Positions 1 to 7,570 of a stretch of DNA of 40,866 bases are shown one piece after another. Under the pieces are notes generated by a model. It saw nothing but the letters and a program-made list of their open reading frames with translations, was not told where the DNA came from and searched no databases. How positions within the stretch are numbered: the first letter of the stretch is position 1; each line of letters starts with the position of its first letter. Source of the DNA: Gammaproteobacteria bacterium (lineage in GTDB: Bacteria; Pseudomonadota; Gammaproteobacteria; HyVt-429); contig JAJDOE010000076.1 of NCBI GenBank assembly GCA_022340345.1, positions 1 to 40,866 of the forward strand. The letters are read 5' to 3'. The translations under genes were made by a program, and so were the position numbers.

Positions 1-572
1 TTGGAAAGACTTTGCATCACCGCCAGGGACGGCGCCTTTTCGACACGCGAAAGCAGATTGGCGAAATGCAGGTAGGCATCGGCCCGCTCTTCTTGCGGAT
101 ACAGGGAAAGGGCCGCCAGAAAACCCGCCAGGGATGCATCCACCCGCCCCTCGCGGGCTTCGAGGGTGGCGAGAATCTCGTGCGCGCGACGGTTTTTCGG
201 CACCGTGGCTGCCCAGGTGCGCGCCGTCTCCAGCGCGACGACGGGCCGCTGGGCACGTAACGCCGCGCGGATGGCCGCTTCCAGCAGGCGCGGGTCGCGG
301 GTGCTCTCGGCGGCTTGCGCCAGGGCATCGGCGGACACCCCGAACTGATTGCGCTGGCTGGCGACTTCGCCCACCAGTACCTCGTACATCAGTTCCGGCG
401 TCAACTCGAGATCCGGGTAGGCCGGCTCGACCTCCGGCGGCGGACCGGCGGTGGACTCGGGGGCCGGCGCCTTTTCCAGTGACGCGCAGGCGCCGAGGAG
501 AATTGCCGGCAAAAGCAGGCTGGCACTGCGTTGCCAGGTCCAGGAGGATCGGTTTGGCAAATTGTAGGTCAT
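1..572 (-). CDS. TPR-type lipoprotein (partial, C-terminus outside window)
   Basis: A leftward reading frame stays open to the window edge, so only about the first 190 residues are present. It starts at an ATG (reverse complement of 570-572). A hydrophobic stretch with a lipobox (LLGAC, Cys near residue 31) follows, so the product should be a lipid-anchored envelope protein. After the Cys comes a Pro/Glu-rich linker and then alanine/leucine-rich paired helices that read like degenerate TPR repeats. In pseudomonads a TPR protein lies divergent to hemA and just upstream of lolB, and this looks like the same gene. An outer-membrane scaffolding role is inferred only. The shared upstream region faces the CstA-like gene. 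Confidence 0.75.
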   Translation of the reverse strand, partial: MTYNLPNRSSWTWQRSASLLLPAILLGACASLEKAPAPESTAGPPPEVEPAYPDLELTPELMYEVLVGEVASQRNQFGVSADALAQAAESTRDPRLLEAAIRAALRAQRPVVALETARTWAATVPKNRRAHEILATLEAREGRVDASLAGFLAALSLYPQEERADAYLHFANLLSRVEKAPSLAVMQSLS

Positions 573-678
573 AAGCGATCTAGTATTGATAAACGCACCC
601 GACACCGCAAGCAAGCGGCGTTTGGGCTTTCGCATCTCCGGTGCAAAGGAGACAATAAGCAAGCCGGGAAATTCACTT

Positions 679-2292
679 GTGAACGCCGCATTTCTCCCCC
701 TCATCGCTATTGTCCTGTTTCTGCTCGGGCTGCGCTTCGTCGGCGGCCTGCTGGATCGGGCGATTTTGCCGCCGGGTCCCTCTCCCCGGGGGGATCCGGC
801 CGCCGCCTGGCTGTTCCGCAGCGCTTCCCTGTCCGGCGGCACCACCGTACTCGGGGTCGCGGTGGCGGTGGGTTTTGGCTGGGTCCCGGGCTTTCTTTGG
901 GTGCTTTGCGGTTCCTTGCTGGGGGGCGCGGTGATGGGCGCGGTTGCCTCCCGCCTGGGACTGGGCCGCGAGCTGGGCCGGGCCATGGGCGGCCTGCTGG
1001 GAGACCGGTATCAGGTCTTTTTCGGCGCCATTGGCAGCGTGGTGCTGCTGGGCTTGTCCGCGGTGCTGCTGCTGCTGGTGGCGCAGCTACTCGCGTCGCA
1101 CCCGGCGATCGCAATCGCCTTCCTGTTGCAGATGCCGCTGGCCTGGCTGGCCACCCGCTGGCTGTCGGGTGCCTGGTGGCGGACGCTGGCGGTGGCCGGT
1201 GGCGTGAGCCTGCTGCTGTTCCTGGCGGTCTGGGCGGGCGGGTACCTGCCGGTTGCCTTCAGCGGCACGGTGGACATCCGCGCCGGCTCGACCCGCCTGG
1301 TCACGCTGGATGCGTCGCTGCTATGGATGATGCTGCTGATGGTCTATCTGGGCGTGTCGCTGGCCATGCCGGCCAGCGCCCTGGGGCGCGCCCGTGGGGT
1401 ACTGGCCGGAATGCAACTGGTGGTGCTGGTGGTGGCGCTGCTGGCGGCGGTACTGCTGTTCGCTCCGCCGGTGCTGGCCCCGCAGTTTTACGCCCCCGCA
1501 GGCAATCCGGGGGAATTGCCGTGGCTTTTCGTGCTGGTCAGTGGCGGTGCGGTAGCCGGATTTCATGCCTGGATCGCCCTGGCCAACGGTGCGCAGCCCG
1601 GTACGCGCATGAGTTATTCCGTCCACCTGTTCGACGGCCTGCTCGGTGTGCTGGTGGTGGTCGCCTGTACCGCCGGCTTCGCGGGCCTCGAGGACTGGCA
1701 AAGCATCTACGCCGAATGGCCGGCCCCGGACGAGATCGGCCGCGCACTGGAGATCTTCCTGTTCGGCGCCGCCAGCCTGGTGGGGGACTGGGCGCCGGCC
1801 GAGCTGGTGACCGCATTGTGCGCCTTTATCCTCGCCAGCCTGTCGCTCACCACGCTGGAGGCGGCATTGCGGGGCCTGGCCGCGATCTATGCCAGTACAC
1901 CCGGTGGCGCCGCCCCGGACTCCGTACCTCGTCACATCATGCCGCCGTTACTCGTGGCGCTGGCGGTGGTGGTGCTGGCGGGCGGCGAAGGCCGCGGCGG
2001 TCTGTGGCTGTGGCCCGTATGGCTGCCGGTCAACCAGGCGGCGGCAGCATTGTTTTTCCTGGCCACCGCGGCCTGGTTGCGCCGGGAGGGGCGGCCGCTG
2101 GTGAGCGTGGTATTGGCTCCTGGCCTGTTTCTGGGCGGAGTCAGCCTGTGGGCGCTGATCCGCGAGGCGATCTCGCAGTGGCAGGCCGGCGACTTTCTCC
2201 TATTCACCCTGTGCGCCGCCGGAGCCAGCCTGGTGCTCGGAATCCTGGCCGAGGCCGGGCTGGCGATCCGCCGCTCCCGACAACAGCCTTGA
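679..2292 (+). CDS. CstA-like multi-pass membrane protein (divergent)
   Basis: A highly hydrophobic protein of about 537 residues with 12 or more predicted membrane segments. Several blocks resemble carbon-starvation protein CstA: an N-terminal segment ending in GLRFVGG, VGFGWVPGFLW (compare MGYLPGMIW), SGGAVAGFHAW (compare CGAVSGFHAL) and a late LWPVWLPVNQAAA block (compare LWPLFGIANQMLA). CstA proteins take up peptides or pyruvate. This copy is shorter than the usual roughly 700 residues, and the HHF..IAGAGP region is replaced by a Ser/Gly/Thr-rich segment, so its substrate is uncertain. The start is unclear: GTG 679 begins where CstA homology begins; a TTG at 586 would add 31 unconvincing residues. 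It sits between the TPR lipoprotein and hemA, which are usually adjacent in relatives. Confidence 0.7.
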   Translation: MNAAFLPLIAIVLFLLGLRFVGGLLDRAILPPGPSPRGDPAAAWLFRSASLSGGTTVLGVAVAVGFGWVPGFLWVLCGSLLGGAVMGAVASRLGLGRELGRAMGGLLGDRYQVFFGAIGSVVLLGLSAVLLLLVAQLLASHPAIAIAFLLQMPLAWLATRWLSGAWWRTLAVAGGVSLLLFLAVWAGGYLPVAFSGTVDIRAGSTRLVTLDASLLWMMLLMVYLGVSLAMPASALGRARGVLAGMQLVVLVVALLAAVLLFAPPVLAPQFYAPAGNPGELPWLFVLVSGGAVAGFHAWIALANGAQPGTRMSYSVHLFDGLLGVLVVVACTAGFAGLEDWQSIYAEWPAPDEIGRALEIFLFGAASLVGDWAPAELVTALCAFILASLSLTTLEAALRGLAAIYASTPGGAAPDSVPRHIMPPLLVALAVVVLAGGEGRGGLWLWPVWLPVNQAAAALFFLATAAWLRREGRPLVSVVLAPGLFLGGVSLWALIREAISQWQAGDFLLFTLCAAGASLVLGILAEAGLAIRRSRQQP

Positions 2293-2366
2293 CACACCGC
2301 CGGGGCCCGGCGAGATTTGTGGGTTGAGCGCCAAATTTCCGGTCATAGCCAGAACGAGCTAATTCG

Positions 2367-3623
2367 ATGCAGGTTTTCGCATTCGGCATCAACCACCGCA
2401 CAGCGCCGGTGGAGATCCGCGAACAGGCAAGCTTCGATCCCGCCCGGCTCGAAGCGGCGGTGCGTGACGCCCGCGACCAGGGCGCCGCCAACGAGACCAC
2501 CATCCTGTCCACCTGCAATCGCACCGAGATGTACTGCGTGCTGGAGGGCGAGCGACCGGACCCCGCTCTGGACTGGTTCTGCGCCTATCACGAACTGGCG
2601 CCGAAGGAGATCTCGCCCTACCTGTACCGGCATACAGACACCGAGGCGGTGCGCCATGCCTTTCGCGTGGCGGCGGGCCTGGACTCCATGGTGCTGGGCG
2701 AGCCCCAGATCCTGGGGCAGATGAAGGACGCCTTTGCCACCGCGCACAAGGCGGGTGCCACCGGCAAGCTGCTCAACCGATTGTTCCAGCACACCTTCGC
2801 GGTGGCCAAGCAGGTGCGTACCGATACCGCGGTAGGCGCCAGCGCGGTGTCGGTGGCCTATGCCGCTGTGAGCCTGGCGCGCCGCATCTTCGACGACATG
2901 TCGAGCAAGAATGTGCTGCTGATCGGCGCCGGCGAAACCATCGAACTGGTCGCGCGACATCTGACCGAACAGCGGGTTCACCATATGGTTGTCGCGAACC
3001 GAACCGTGGAGCGGGCCCAGGAACTGGCGCAACATTTCGGCGCCGAGGCCATCAGCCTCGGTGAACTTCCCCTGCGTCTTGCGGAGGCGGACATCGTTAT
3101 CTCCTCCACCGCCAGCCAGTTACCGATTCTGGGCAAAGGCGCCATCGAGGAGGCCCTGCGCAGCCGCCGCCACCGCCCGATGTTCATGGTGGACCTGGCG
3201 GTGCCGCGGGACATCGAGCCCCAGGTGGATGAACTCGGCGACGTGTACCTGTACAGCGTGGACGACTTGCAGGGAATCATTGAGGAGAACGTGGCCTCGC
3301 GGCGAAAGGCCGCCGCCGAGGCAGAGGCCATCATCGAGACCCAGGCTACCGGGTTCATGCGCTGGCTGGATTCCCTGGAGGCGGTTCCCACCATCCGCCG
3401 CCTGCGGGAAAGCACGACCGCGTTTCGCGAGTCGGAACTGGAACGTGCCCGGTTGCGACTGGCGGCGGGAGACGCCGCCGACGTAGTGCTGGCGGAGCTG
3501 GCCCGCAGCCTGACCAACAAAATCACTCACGCGCCTACCGCCGCGCTGCGCCAGGCGGCCCAGGATGGTAACCCCAAGTTGCTGGATGCCGCTCGCCGCC
3601 TGTTTGATCTCCCCGAAGACTGA
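2367..3623 (+). CDS. hemA: glutamyl-tRNA reductase
   Basis: A 418-residue protein that reduces glutamyl-tRNA(Glu) to glutamate-1-semialdehyde with NADPH, the first committed step of C5 heme synthesis. The N-terminus has the family signature FGINHRTAPV. The catalytic cysteine is Cys50 in STCNRTE, the same position as in E. coli. A Rossmann NADPH domain follows (VLLIGAGE, near residue 193), then VANRTVERA, then the C-terminal helical dimerisation domain. Length matches the family. It is the first gene of hemA-prfA-prmC; prfA follows after 9 bp. A 15-bp GC palindrome lies just upstream (2299-2313), but no clear promoter was found. Confidence 0.97.
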   Translation: MQVFAFGINHRTAPVEIREQASFDPARLEAAVRDARDQGAANETTILSTCNRTEMYCVLEGERPDPALDWFCAYHELAPKEISPYLYRHTDTEAVRHAFRVAAGLDSMVLGEPQILGQMKDAFATAHKAGATGKLLNRLFQHTFAVAKQVRTDTAVGASAVSVAYAAVSLARRIFDDMSSKNVLLIGAGETIELVARHLTEQRVHHMVVANRTVERAQELAQHFGAEAISLGELPLRLAEADIVISSTASQLPILGKGAIEEALRSRRHRPMFMVDLAVPRDIEPQVDELGDVYLYSVDDLQGIIEENVASRRKAAAEAEAIIETQATGFMRWLDSLEAVPTIRRLRESTTAFRESELERARLRLAAGDAADVVLAELARSLTNKITHAPTAALRQAAQDGNPKLLDAARRLFDLPED

Positions 3624-3632
3624 AGGGGAGCA

Positions 3633-4721
3633 ATGACTCCCTCCGTACAACAGAAGCTGGACGGGCTGGCCCAGCGATTCGAGGAGCTGAACGCGCTACT
3701 CGCGGAGCCGGAGATCATCAACGACTCCGGCCGTTTTCGTTCCCTGTCCATTGAGCTCAGCGAGATCAGCCCGGTGGTTCGGGAATACGAATCCTGGCGG
3801 AGGACCTGCCAGGAAAAGGCGGAAGCGGAAGCCCTGCTGCGCGAGGAAGACGCCTCCCTGCGGGAACTCGCCCAGGCCGAACTGGTTGCCCTCGACGCCG
3901 CAATCCAGGCTCACGAGGACGAGATACGACGCCTGCTGCTGCCCCGGGACCGCAATGACAATCGCAACGTGTTCCTGGAGATTCGCGCCGGTACCGGCGG
4001 CGACGAGGCGGCCCTGTTCGCGGGCGACCTGTTCCGCATGTACAGCATGTTCGCCGAACGCTGCGGCTGGAAACTGGAAGTCATCAACTCCAGCGCCGGC
4101 GAGAAAGGCGGCTACAAGGAAATCATCAGCCGCATCACCGGCAAGGCCGTGTACAGCCGCCTGAAGTTCGAATCCGGCGCCCACCGTGTTCAACGGGTCC
4201 CGGAAACAGAAAGCCAGGGACGCATTCATACGTCCGCCTGCACGGTAGCGGTGATGCCCGAGGCAGATGAAGTCGACGAGGTGGAACTCAACAACGCGGA
4301 GCTCCGGATTGACACCTACCGCGCGTCCGGCGCCGGCGGACAGCACGTCAATCGAACCGACTCGGCGGTCCGCATAACGCATATTCCCAGCGGCATCGTG
4401 GTGGAATGCCAGGATGAGCGCTCCCAGCACAAGAACAAGGCGCGCGCCCTGTCGGTGCTGCGCGCACGCCTGCTACAACAGCAACAGCAACAGCAACAGC
4501 AGGAACAGGCCGCCGAGCGAAAATCACTGGTGGGCAGCGGCGACCGTTCCGAGCGCATCCGGACCTACAACTTTCCCCAGGGCCGGCTTACGGACCACCG
4601 CATCAACCTGACCCTCTACAAACTTGGCGAACTCATGGAAGGCGCGCTGGAGCCGGTGCTGGATGCCCTGGCCGCCGAGCACCAGGCGGAACTGCTGGCG
4701 GCACTCGGCGAGGGTGGCTGA
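3633..4721 (+). CDS. prfA: peptide chain release factor 1
   Basis: Class I release factor of 362 residues that reads UAA and UAG and triggers peptide release. The GGQ hydrolysis motif is at residues 235-237 within SGAGGQHVN. The stop-codon-reading PxT tripeptide is PET at 190-192. A good Shine-Dalgarno (GGGGAG) precedes ATG 3633. One feature is odd: an uninterrupted run of nine glutamines at residues 282-290, encoded by a CAACAG tandem repeat, in the helix after the GGQ domain where relatives have a mixed polar helix. The next gene, prmC, methylates the GGQ glutamine of this protein, so the two adjacent genes form an enzyme-substrate pair. Confidence 0.97.
   Translation: MTPSVQQKLDGLAQRFEELNALLAEPEIINDSGRFRSLSIELSEISPVVREYESWRRTCQEKAEAEALLREEDASLRELAQAELVALDAAIQAHEDEIRRLLLPRDRNDNRNVFLEIRAGTGGDEAALFAGDLFRMYSMFAERCGWKLEVINSSAGEKGGYKEIISRITGKAVYSRLKFESGAHRVQRVPETESQGRIHTSACTVAVMPEADEVDEVELNNAELRIDTYRASGAGGQHVNRTDSAVRITHIPSGIVVECQDERSQHKNKARALSVLRARLLQQQQQQQQQEQAAERKSLVGSGDRSERIRTYNFPQGRLTDHRINLTLYKLGELMEGALEPVLDALAAEHQAELLAALGEGG
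4476..4502 (+). repeat. CAACAG microsatellite encoding a poly-Gln tract in prfA
   Basis: Four copies of the hexamer CAACAG plus a final CAG give nine consecutive Gln codons, with CAA and CAG alternating. Tandem repeats of this kind can gain or lose units by slippage; loss or gain of one hexamer would keep frame and change the run by two Gln. Confidence 0.9.
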
Positions 4722-4722
4722 A

Positions 4723-5538
4723 GTGCGGGTCGGCGCCGCGCTGCAACAGGCGCGGGTCCACCTGGACCGCCTGGACGCGGAAGTCCTTCTCGGCCACGTG
4801 CTCGGTAAGCCGCGCAGCTGGCTGCACGCTCATCCGGAAGCCCCACTGGATACCGAGGACGCGGCCCGTTTCGCTGACCTGCTCATCCGTCGCCGGGGCG
4901 GCGAACCGGTCGCCTACCTGATCGGCGAGAAAGAGTTCTGGTCTCTGAACCTGAAAATCAGTCCAGCGGTTCTGGTGCCGCGCCCGGAAACCGAAGTCCT
5001 GGTAGAGCAGGCACTGGCGCGCATCCCCGATGACGCCGGATGGCGCATTGCCGACCTGGGCACGGGAAGCGGCGCCATCGCCCTGGCCATCGCCAGCGAA
5101 CGGCCGGGATGCCGGCTGCTGGCGACCGACGCCAGCGAGGCCGCACTGGAAGTAGCCGCCGCGAACCGCGCACGGCTGGGATTGCTTACGGTGGAGTTTG
5201 CCCGCGGTGACTGGTGTGGCGCGCTTGGCGTCGCCCGCTTCGCAATGATCGTCAGCAACCCGCCCTACGTGGCCCGGGGCGACCCGCAACTGGACGCCAA
5301 CGTGGCGGCTTTTGAGCCGGCCGCCGCACTGGATGGTGGCGGCGACGGCCTGGACCATCTGCGGCAAATCATCCAATGCGCACCGCGGCACCTGGAACCC
5401 GGCGGATGGTTGCTGCTGGAACACGCACCCGGTCAGGAGCCGGCCCTCGCTGCCGCCTTGCGGACCGCCGGCTTCAGCGACATCCGGCTTATCACCGACC
5501 TTGCGAACCGGCCCCGGCTTACCGTGGCCCGGCGCTGA
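4723..5538 (+). CDS. prmC: peptide chain release factor N5-glutamine methyltransferase
   Basis: SAM-dependent methyltransferase (HemK family) that methylates the GGQ glutamine of release factors. The N-terminal helical domain is followed by a class I methyltransferase fold with ADLGTGSGAIAL for SAM binding and the catalytic NPPY at residues 179-182. The start is ambiguous. GTG 4723 has a GAGGG Shine-Dalgarno 8 bases upstream and gives 271 residues, close to the usual 277. GTG 4714 would overlap the end of prfA. An in-frame ATG at 4624 would add residues unlike the family. The gene is packed against prfA, as is common, consistent with co-expression with its substrate. Confidence 0.95.
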   Translation: MRVGAALQQARVHLDRLDAEVLLGHVLGKPRSWLHAHPEAPLDTEDAARFADLLIRRRGGEPVAYLIGEKEFWSLNLKISPAVLVPRPETEVLVEQALARIPDDAGWRIADLGTGSGAIALAIASERPGCRLLATDASEAALEVAAANRARLGLLTVEFARGDWCGALGVARFAMIVSNPPYVARGDPQLDANVAAFEPAAALDGGGDGLDHLRQIIQCAPRHLEPGGWLLLEHAPGQEPALAAALRTAGFSDIRLITDLANRPRLTVARR

Positions 5539-5639
5539 GACGGCCCGATCCCGATTGGCGGAAGGATCAGGCCACCGGCAACCGGGCGATACTCAAGGAG
5601 ATCCTGGCCGCGCCGTTTGTTGTGCGGCTGGCAACCCGA

Positions 5640-6272
5640 TCAAGACGCTTGCGTCGGTTCTCCGGATGCAATAGCGCCGGATTTTTCCGCCGGCGCGAGT
5701 CGTCGCTGCATTCGCTTCAAGGCCTGCACGAACACCTCCGGGTCATCCCGGGAACGGGCCAGCACCAGCGCCCCCTGGATTCCGGCGACCGTGTCCTCCG
5801 CGTTCTCCCGCGCCTCCCGCAGCGGCATGCCACCCCGCCGCAGGGCCGAGGTCAGCGCCTGGATCCAGTCACCGAAATAGGCATGTACACGACCCGCGAA
5901 ACGGTCGCGGGTACCGTCCAGCGCGAAGGCTCCCGGCAGGCAGATGCGGCGGCCCGACTGAAAGAAGTGATCCACGGCGCGAAACATTCGCGCGATGCTT
6001 GCGGCGGGGTCCGCACCGTCCCGCAGGGGCTGGAAGACATTTCCCTCGAACCAGGCCGCAATCTGGTCGAGCACCACCGTGGCCATCTGCGCCTTTCCAT
6101 CCGGAAACAGGTGATAGAGGCTTCCCTTGCCGAGCCCGGTTCGGCCCGTGAGCCGGGCAAGCGAGGCGCCCGGGTAACCGTGCTCACGAAACACATCCGC
6201 GAGCGAGCCGACCAGTTCCCGGTGATAGGTGATCTCCCGCCCGGACGCCGGACCCGCCGGTCGTTGCGACAT
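5640..6272 (-). CDS. TetR/AcrR-family transcriptional regulator
   Basis: A 210-residue one-component repressor. The N-terminal helix-turn-helix reads as a standard TetR domain (LVGSLADVF, then a turn and GLGKGSLYHLF, roughly residues 18-60). The C-terminal helical ligand domain resembles the LmrA/YxaF-like subgroup. ATG 6272 was chosen because GGAGGAATT lies just upstream on this strand; an in-frame ATG-less extension upstream would run through the operator. A perfect 18-bp palindrome sits in its own candidate promoter, so autorepression is likely. No efflux pump or enzyme gene is adjacent (prmC is convergent, a cold-shock gene is divergent), so the inducer and other targets are unknown. Confidence 0.9.
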   Translation of the reverse strand: MSQRPAGPASGREITYHRELVGSLADVFREHGYPGASLARLTGRTGLGKGSLYHLFPDGKAQMATVVLDQIAAWFEGNVFQPLRDGADPAASIARMFRAVDHFFQSGRRICLPGAFALDGTRDRFAGRVHAYFGDWIQALTSALRRGGMPLREARENAEDTVAGIQGALVLARSRDDPEVFVQALKRMQRRLAPAEKSGAIASGEPTQAS

Positions 6273-6305
6273 GACAATTCCTCCAGCAAGGCTGGGTGTC
6301 CGCGC

Positions 6306-6334
6306 AGTTTGTACCGATCGGTACAATTTCTCAA
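6306..6334 (-). promoter_or_regulatory. candidate sigma70 promoter of the tetR-like gene
   Basis: On the minus strand a TTGAGA (-35, 6329-6334) and CAAACT (-10, 6306-6311) are separated by exactly 17 bp. The -35 is good and the -10 is weak (3 of 6). The predicted start of transcription is about 27 bases before the ATG. The operator palindrome fills the spacer. Confidence 0.45.
6309..6326. promoter_or_regulatory. perfect 18-bp palindromic operator, probably for the adjacent TetR protein
   Basis: TTGTACCGATCGGTACAA is identical on both strands. It lies 37 bases upstream of the TetR start codon and inside the -35/-10 spacer of the candidate promoter, a typical place for TetR-family autorepression. 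It could also affect the divergent cold-shock gene. Confidence 0.75.
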
Positions 6335-6540
6335 GCAGCGGGAAGCGATTCCAGGCGTCAAAACAAGTCCCGGAATGGTCGCAAATTCTGCCAATTTAGG
6401 TATGCTTGCCGCGGTTGACGCACAATATCCCGCATTCAGTTCGGAAGTTCCCCTTCGTTTTCGAAATCCACTCCCGTCCGATTGCCTTGGGTAATGAGCG
6501 GCAATTCATCACAACATCAGACAGACAGAGGTCAATCGGC

Positions 6541-6744
6541 ATGGCTACCGGAACAGTCAAGTGGTTCAGCGAATCCAAGGGATTCGGTTTTATTTCTCCT
6601 TCCGATGGCAGCAAGGACGTATTCGTCCATCACAGCGCCATCCAGGGCAGCGGATTCAAGACCCTCGCAGAGGGACAGGAAGTTACGTTCGAGATCGAGC
6701 AGGGTCCCAAGGGACCATCGGCGGTGAATGTCGAACCAGCCTGA
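6541..6744 (+). CDS. CspA-family cold-shock protein
   Basis: A 67-residue single cold-shock domain, the standard length. RNP1 is visible as KGFGFI and RNP2 as VFVHHS; these bind single-stranded RNA or DNA and melt secondary structure. ATG 6541 has AGAGG upstream and gives the canonical MATGTVKWF start. About 270 bp separate it from the divergent TetR gene; a long 5' leader of the type used by cold-shock genes would fit there, but no clear promoter was identified. A strong terminator follows directly. Whether this copy is cold-induced or constitutive cannot be told. Confidence 0.96.
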   Translation: MATGTVKWFSESKGFGFISPSDGSKDVFVHHSAIQGSGFKTLAEGQEVTFEIEQGPKGPSAVNVEPA

Positions 6745-6769
6745 CCCGACACGCAAGGTGTCTCCTGAG

Positions 6770-6812
6770 GGCCCTCCTCCGCCGGTGGCGGAGTGCGGGC
6801 CTGGGTTTTGTT
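6770..6812 (+). terminator. intrinsic terminator after the cold-shock gene
   Basis: Nested stem: GGCCC (6770-6774) pairs with GGGCC (6797-6801), and CTCCGCC (6777-6783) pairs with GGCGGAG (6787-6793) around a GGT loop. A short T-rich tract follows (from 6806). Confidence 0.75.
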
Positions 6813-6855
6813 TCTGCCTCCCCGCGCTTTTCGCGCAATTTTCTCAAGGTACCTG

Positions 6856-7014
6856 ATGGCCAAACCCAACTATCAGTTTGACAAGCGCAGGCGAGAGCAG
6901 GCGAAGAAAAAGAAACAGGACGAGAAACGGCGGCGCAAGCTGGAAAAGCGCGCCACATCGGACATCGAACCCGCACCTGGGGAAGATTCCGAGGCATCAC
7001 CGCAAACGGATTGA
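6856..7014 (+). CDS. small highly basic conserved protein
   Basis: A 52-residue protein starting MAKPNYQFDKRRRE, then almost entirely Lys/Arg/Glu, ending in an acidic tail. It reads as a single charged helix. Similar short MAKPNYxFxKR proteins occur widely in gammaproteobacteria as uncharacterised proteins (from memory, not searched). ATG 6856 has AAGG upstream. It has its own terminator downstream and sits after the csp terminator, so it may have its own promoter. Nucleic-acid or ribosome binding is a guess from charge only. Confidence 0.75.
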   Translation: MAKPNYQFDKRRREQAKKKKQDEKRRRKLEKRATSDIEPAPGEDSEASPQTD

Positions 7015-7018
7015 CTAT

Positions 7019-7056
7019 GGCCGTGGCCGGGAAACCGGCCCGGCCTTTTTTGTTTT
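7019..7056 (+). terminator. intrinsic terminator after the small basic protein
   Basis: Stem GGCCG..GCCGG (7019-7030) pairs with CCGGC..CGGCC (7035-7045) around a GAAA loop, followed by TTTTTTGTTTT (7046-7056). Confidence 0.9.
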
Positions 7057-7102
7057 CCCGCCTCCGCAGGCGGCCCCGGACCCACCCCGATTCGGGGCTG
7101 GC

Positions 7103-7570
7103 TCAGCGACCCTCCCCGCCCCCGGTTTGCAGCGCGTCCAACGCTGGCAGACAGAAATCGTAGGCACTGATGTACAGCCCCGCACGCATGTAAAAACGGT
7201 GGGCGTCGAATCGTTGCACGCCGGAATCCAGCCGGAATCCTTCACATCCCGCCTGCTTTGCTCGCTCCACCAGCCATTCCAGCAGGGCGATACCATGCCC
7301 GCGAGACCGTGCGCCGGCGTCGGTGACCAGATCGTCCACGTACATGTGGTGACCCCAGGCGAGGTTGTGGACGAAGCGGTAGCCGGCCACCGCCACCACC
7401 TGCGCGCCGTCGCTGCGACTCGCCAGGTGGTAGTTTTCCGGCTGCTGGGCCCGCACCCGCGCCAGGAAACCTTCTTCGTCCAGATGGGGTCGCAGCTGCC
7501 GGATGACCGGGAAACAGGCGCGAATCTCGGCCTCGCTTTCGGCAATCGTGATACGGGTTGAATTGCTCAT
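7103..7570 (-). CDS. GNAT-family N-acetyltransferase
   Basis: A 155-residue protein with a single GNAT domain. The acetyl-CoA pyrophosphate-binding motif A is seen as RSRGHGIALLEW, preceded by the beta-strand YVDDLVTDA, and the C-terminal half has the usual FYMRAGL strand. The substrate cannot be deduced. Its ATG overlaps the stop codon of the upstream cNMP/rhodanese gene as ATGA, so the two are probably translationally coupled. It is the last gene of a leftward operon that begins with the glutaredoxin-like gene. Nothing identifiable lies between its stop and the terminator of the convergent small gene. Confidence 0.9.
   Translation of the reverse strand: MSNSTRITIAESEAEIRACFPVIRQLRPHLDEEGFLARVRAQQPENYHLASRSDGAQVVAVAGYRFVHNLAWGHHMYVDDLVTDAGARSRGHGIALLEWLVERAKQAGCEGFRLDSGVQRFDAHRFYMRAGLYISAYDFCLPALDALQTGGGEGR

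Noticed and set aside
2299..2313. CGCCGGG-G-CCCGGCG palindrome after the CstA-like gene as a terminator
   Set aside because: The loop would be one base and no T-run follows; kept only as a note.
531..2327. Long Arg/Gly-rich frame overlapping the CstA-like gene
   Set aside because: Composition is typical of an off-frame reading of GC-rich coding DNA; the other frame has clear membrane-protein homology.
6415..6443. TTGACG as the -35 of the cold-shock gene promoter
   Set aside because: No acceptable -10 hexamer at 16-18 bp downstream.
5376..6494. Long rightward frame antisense to the TetR gene
   Set aside because: The leftward frame has a full TetR domain, ribosome-binding site and operator; this one has no domain.
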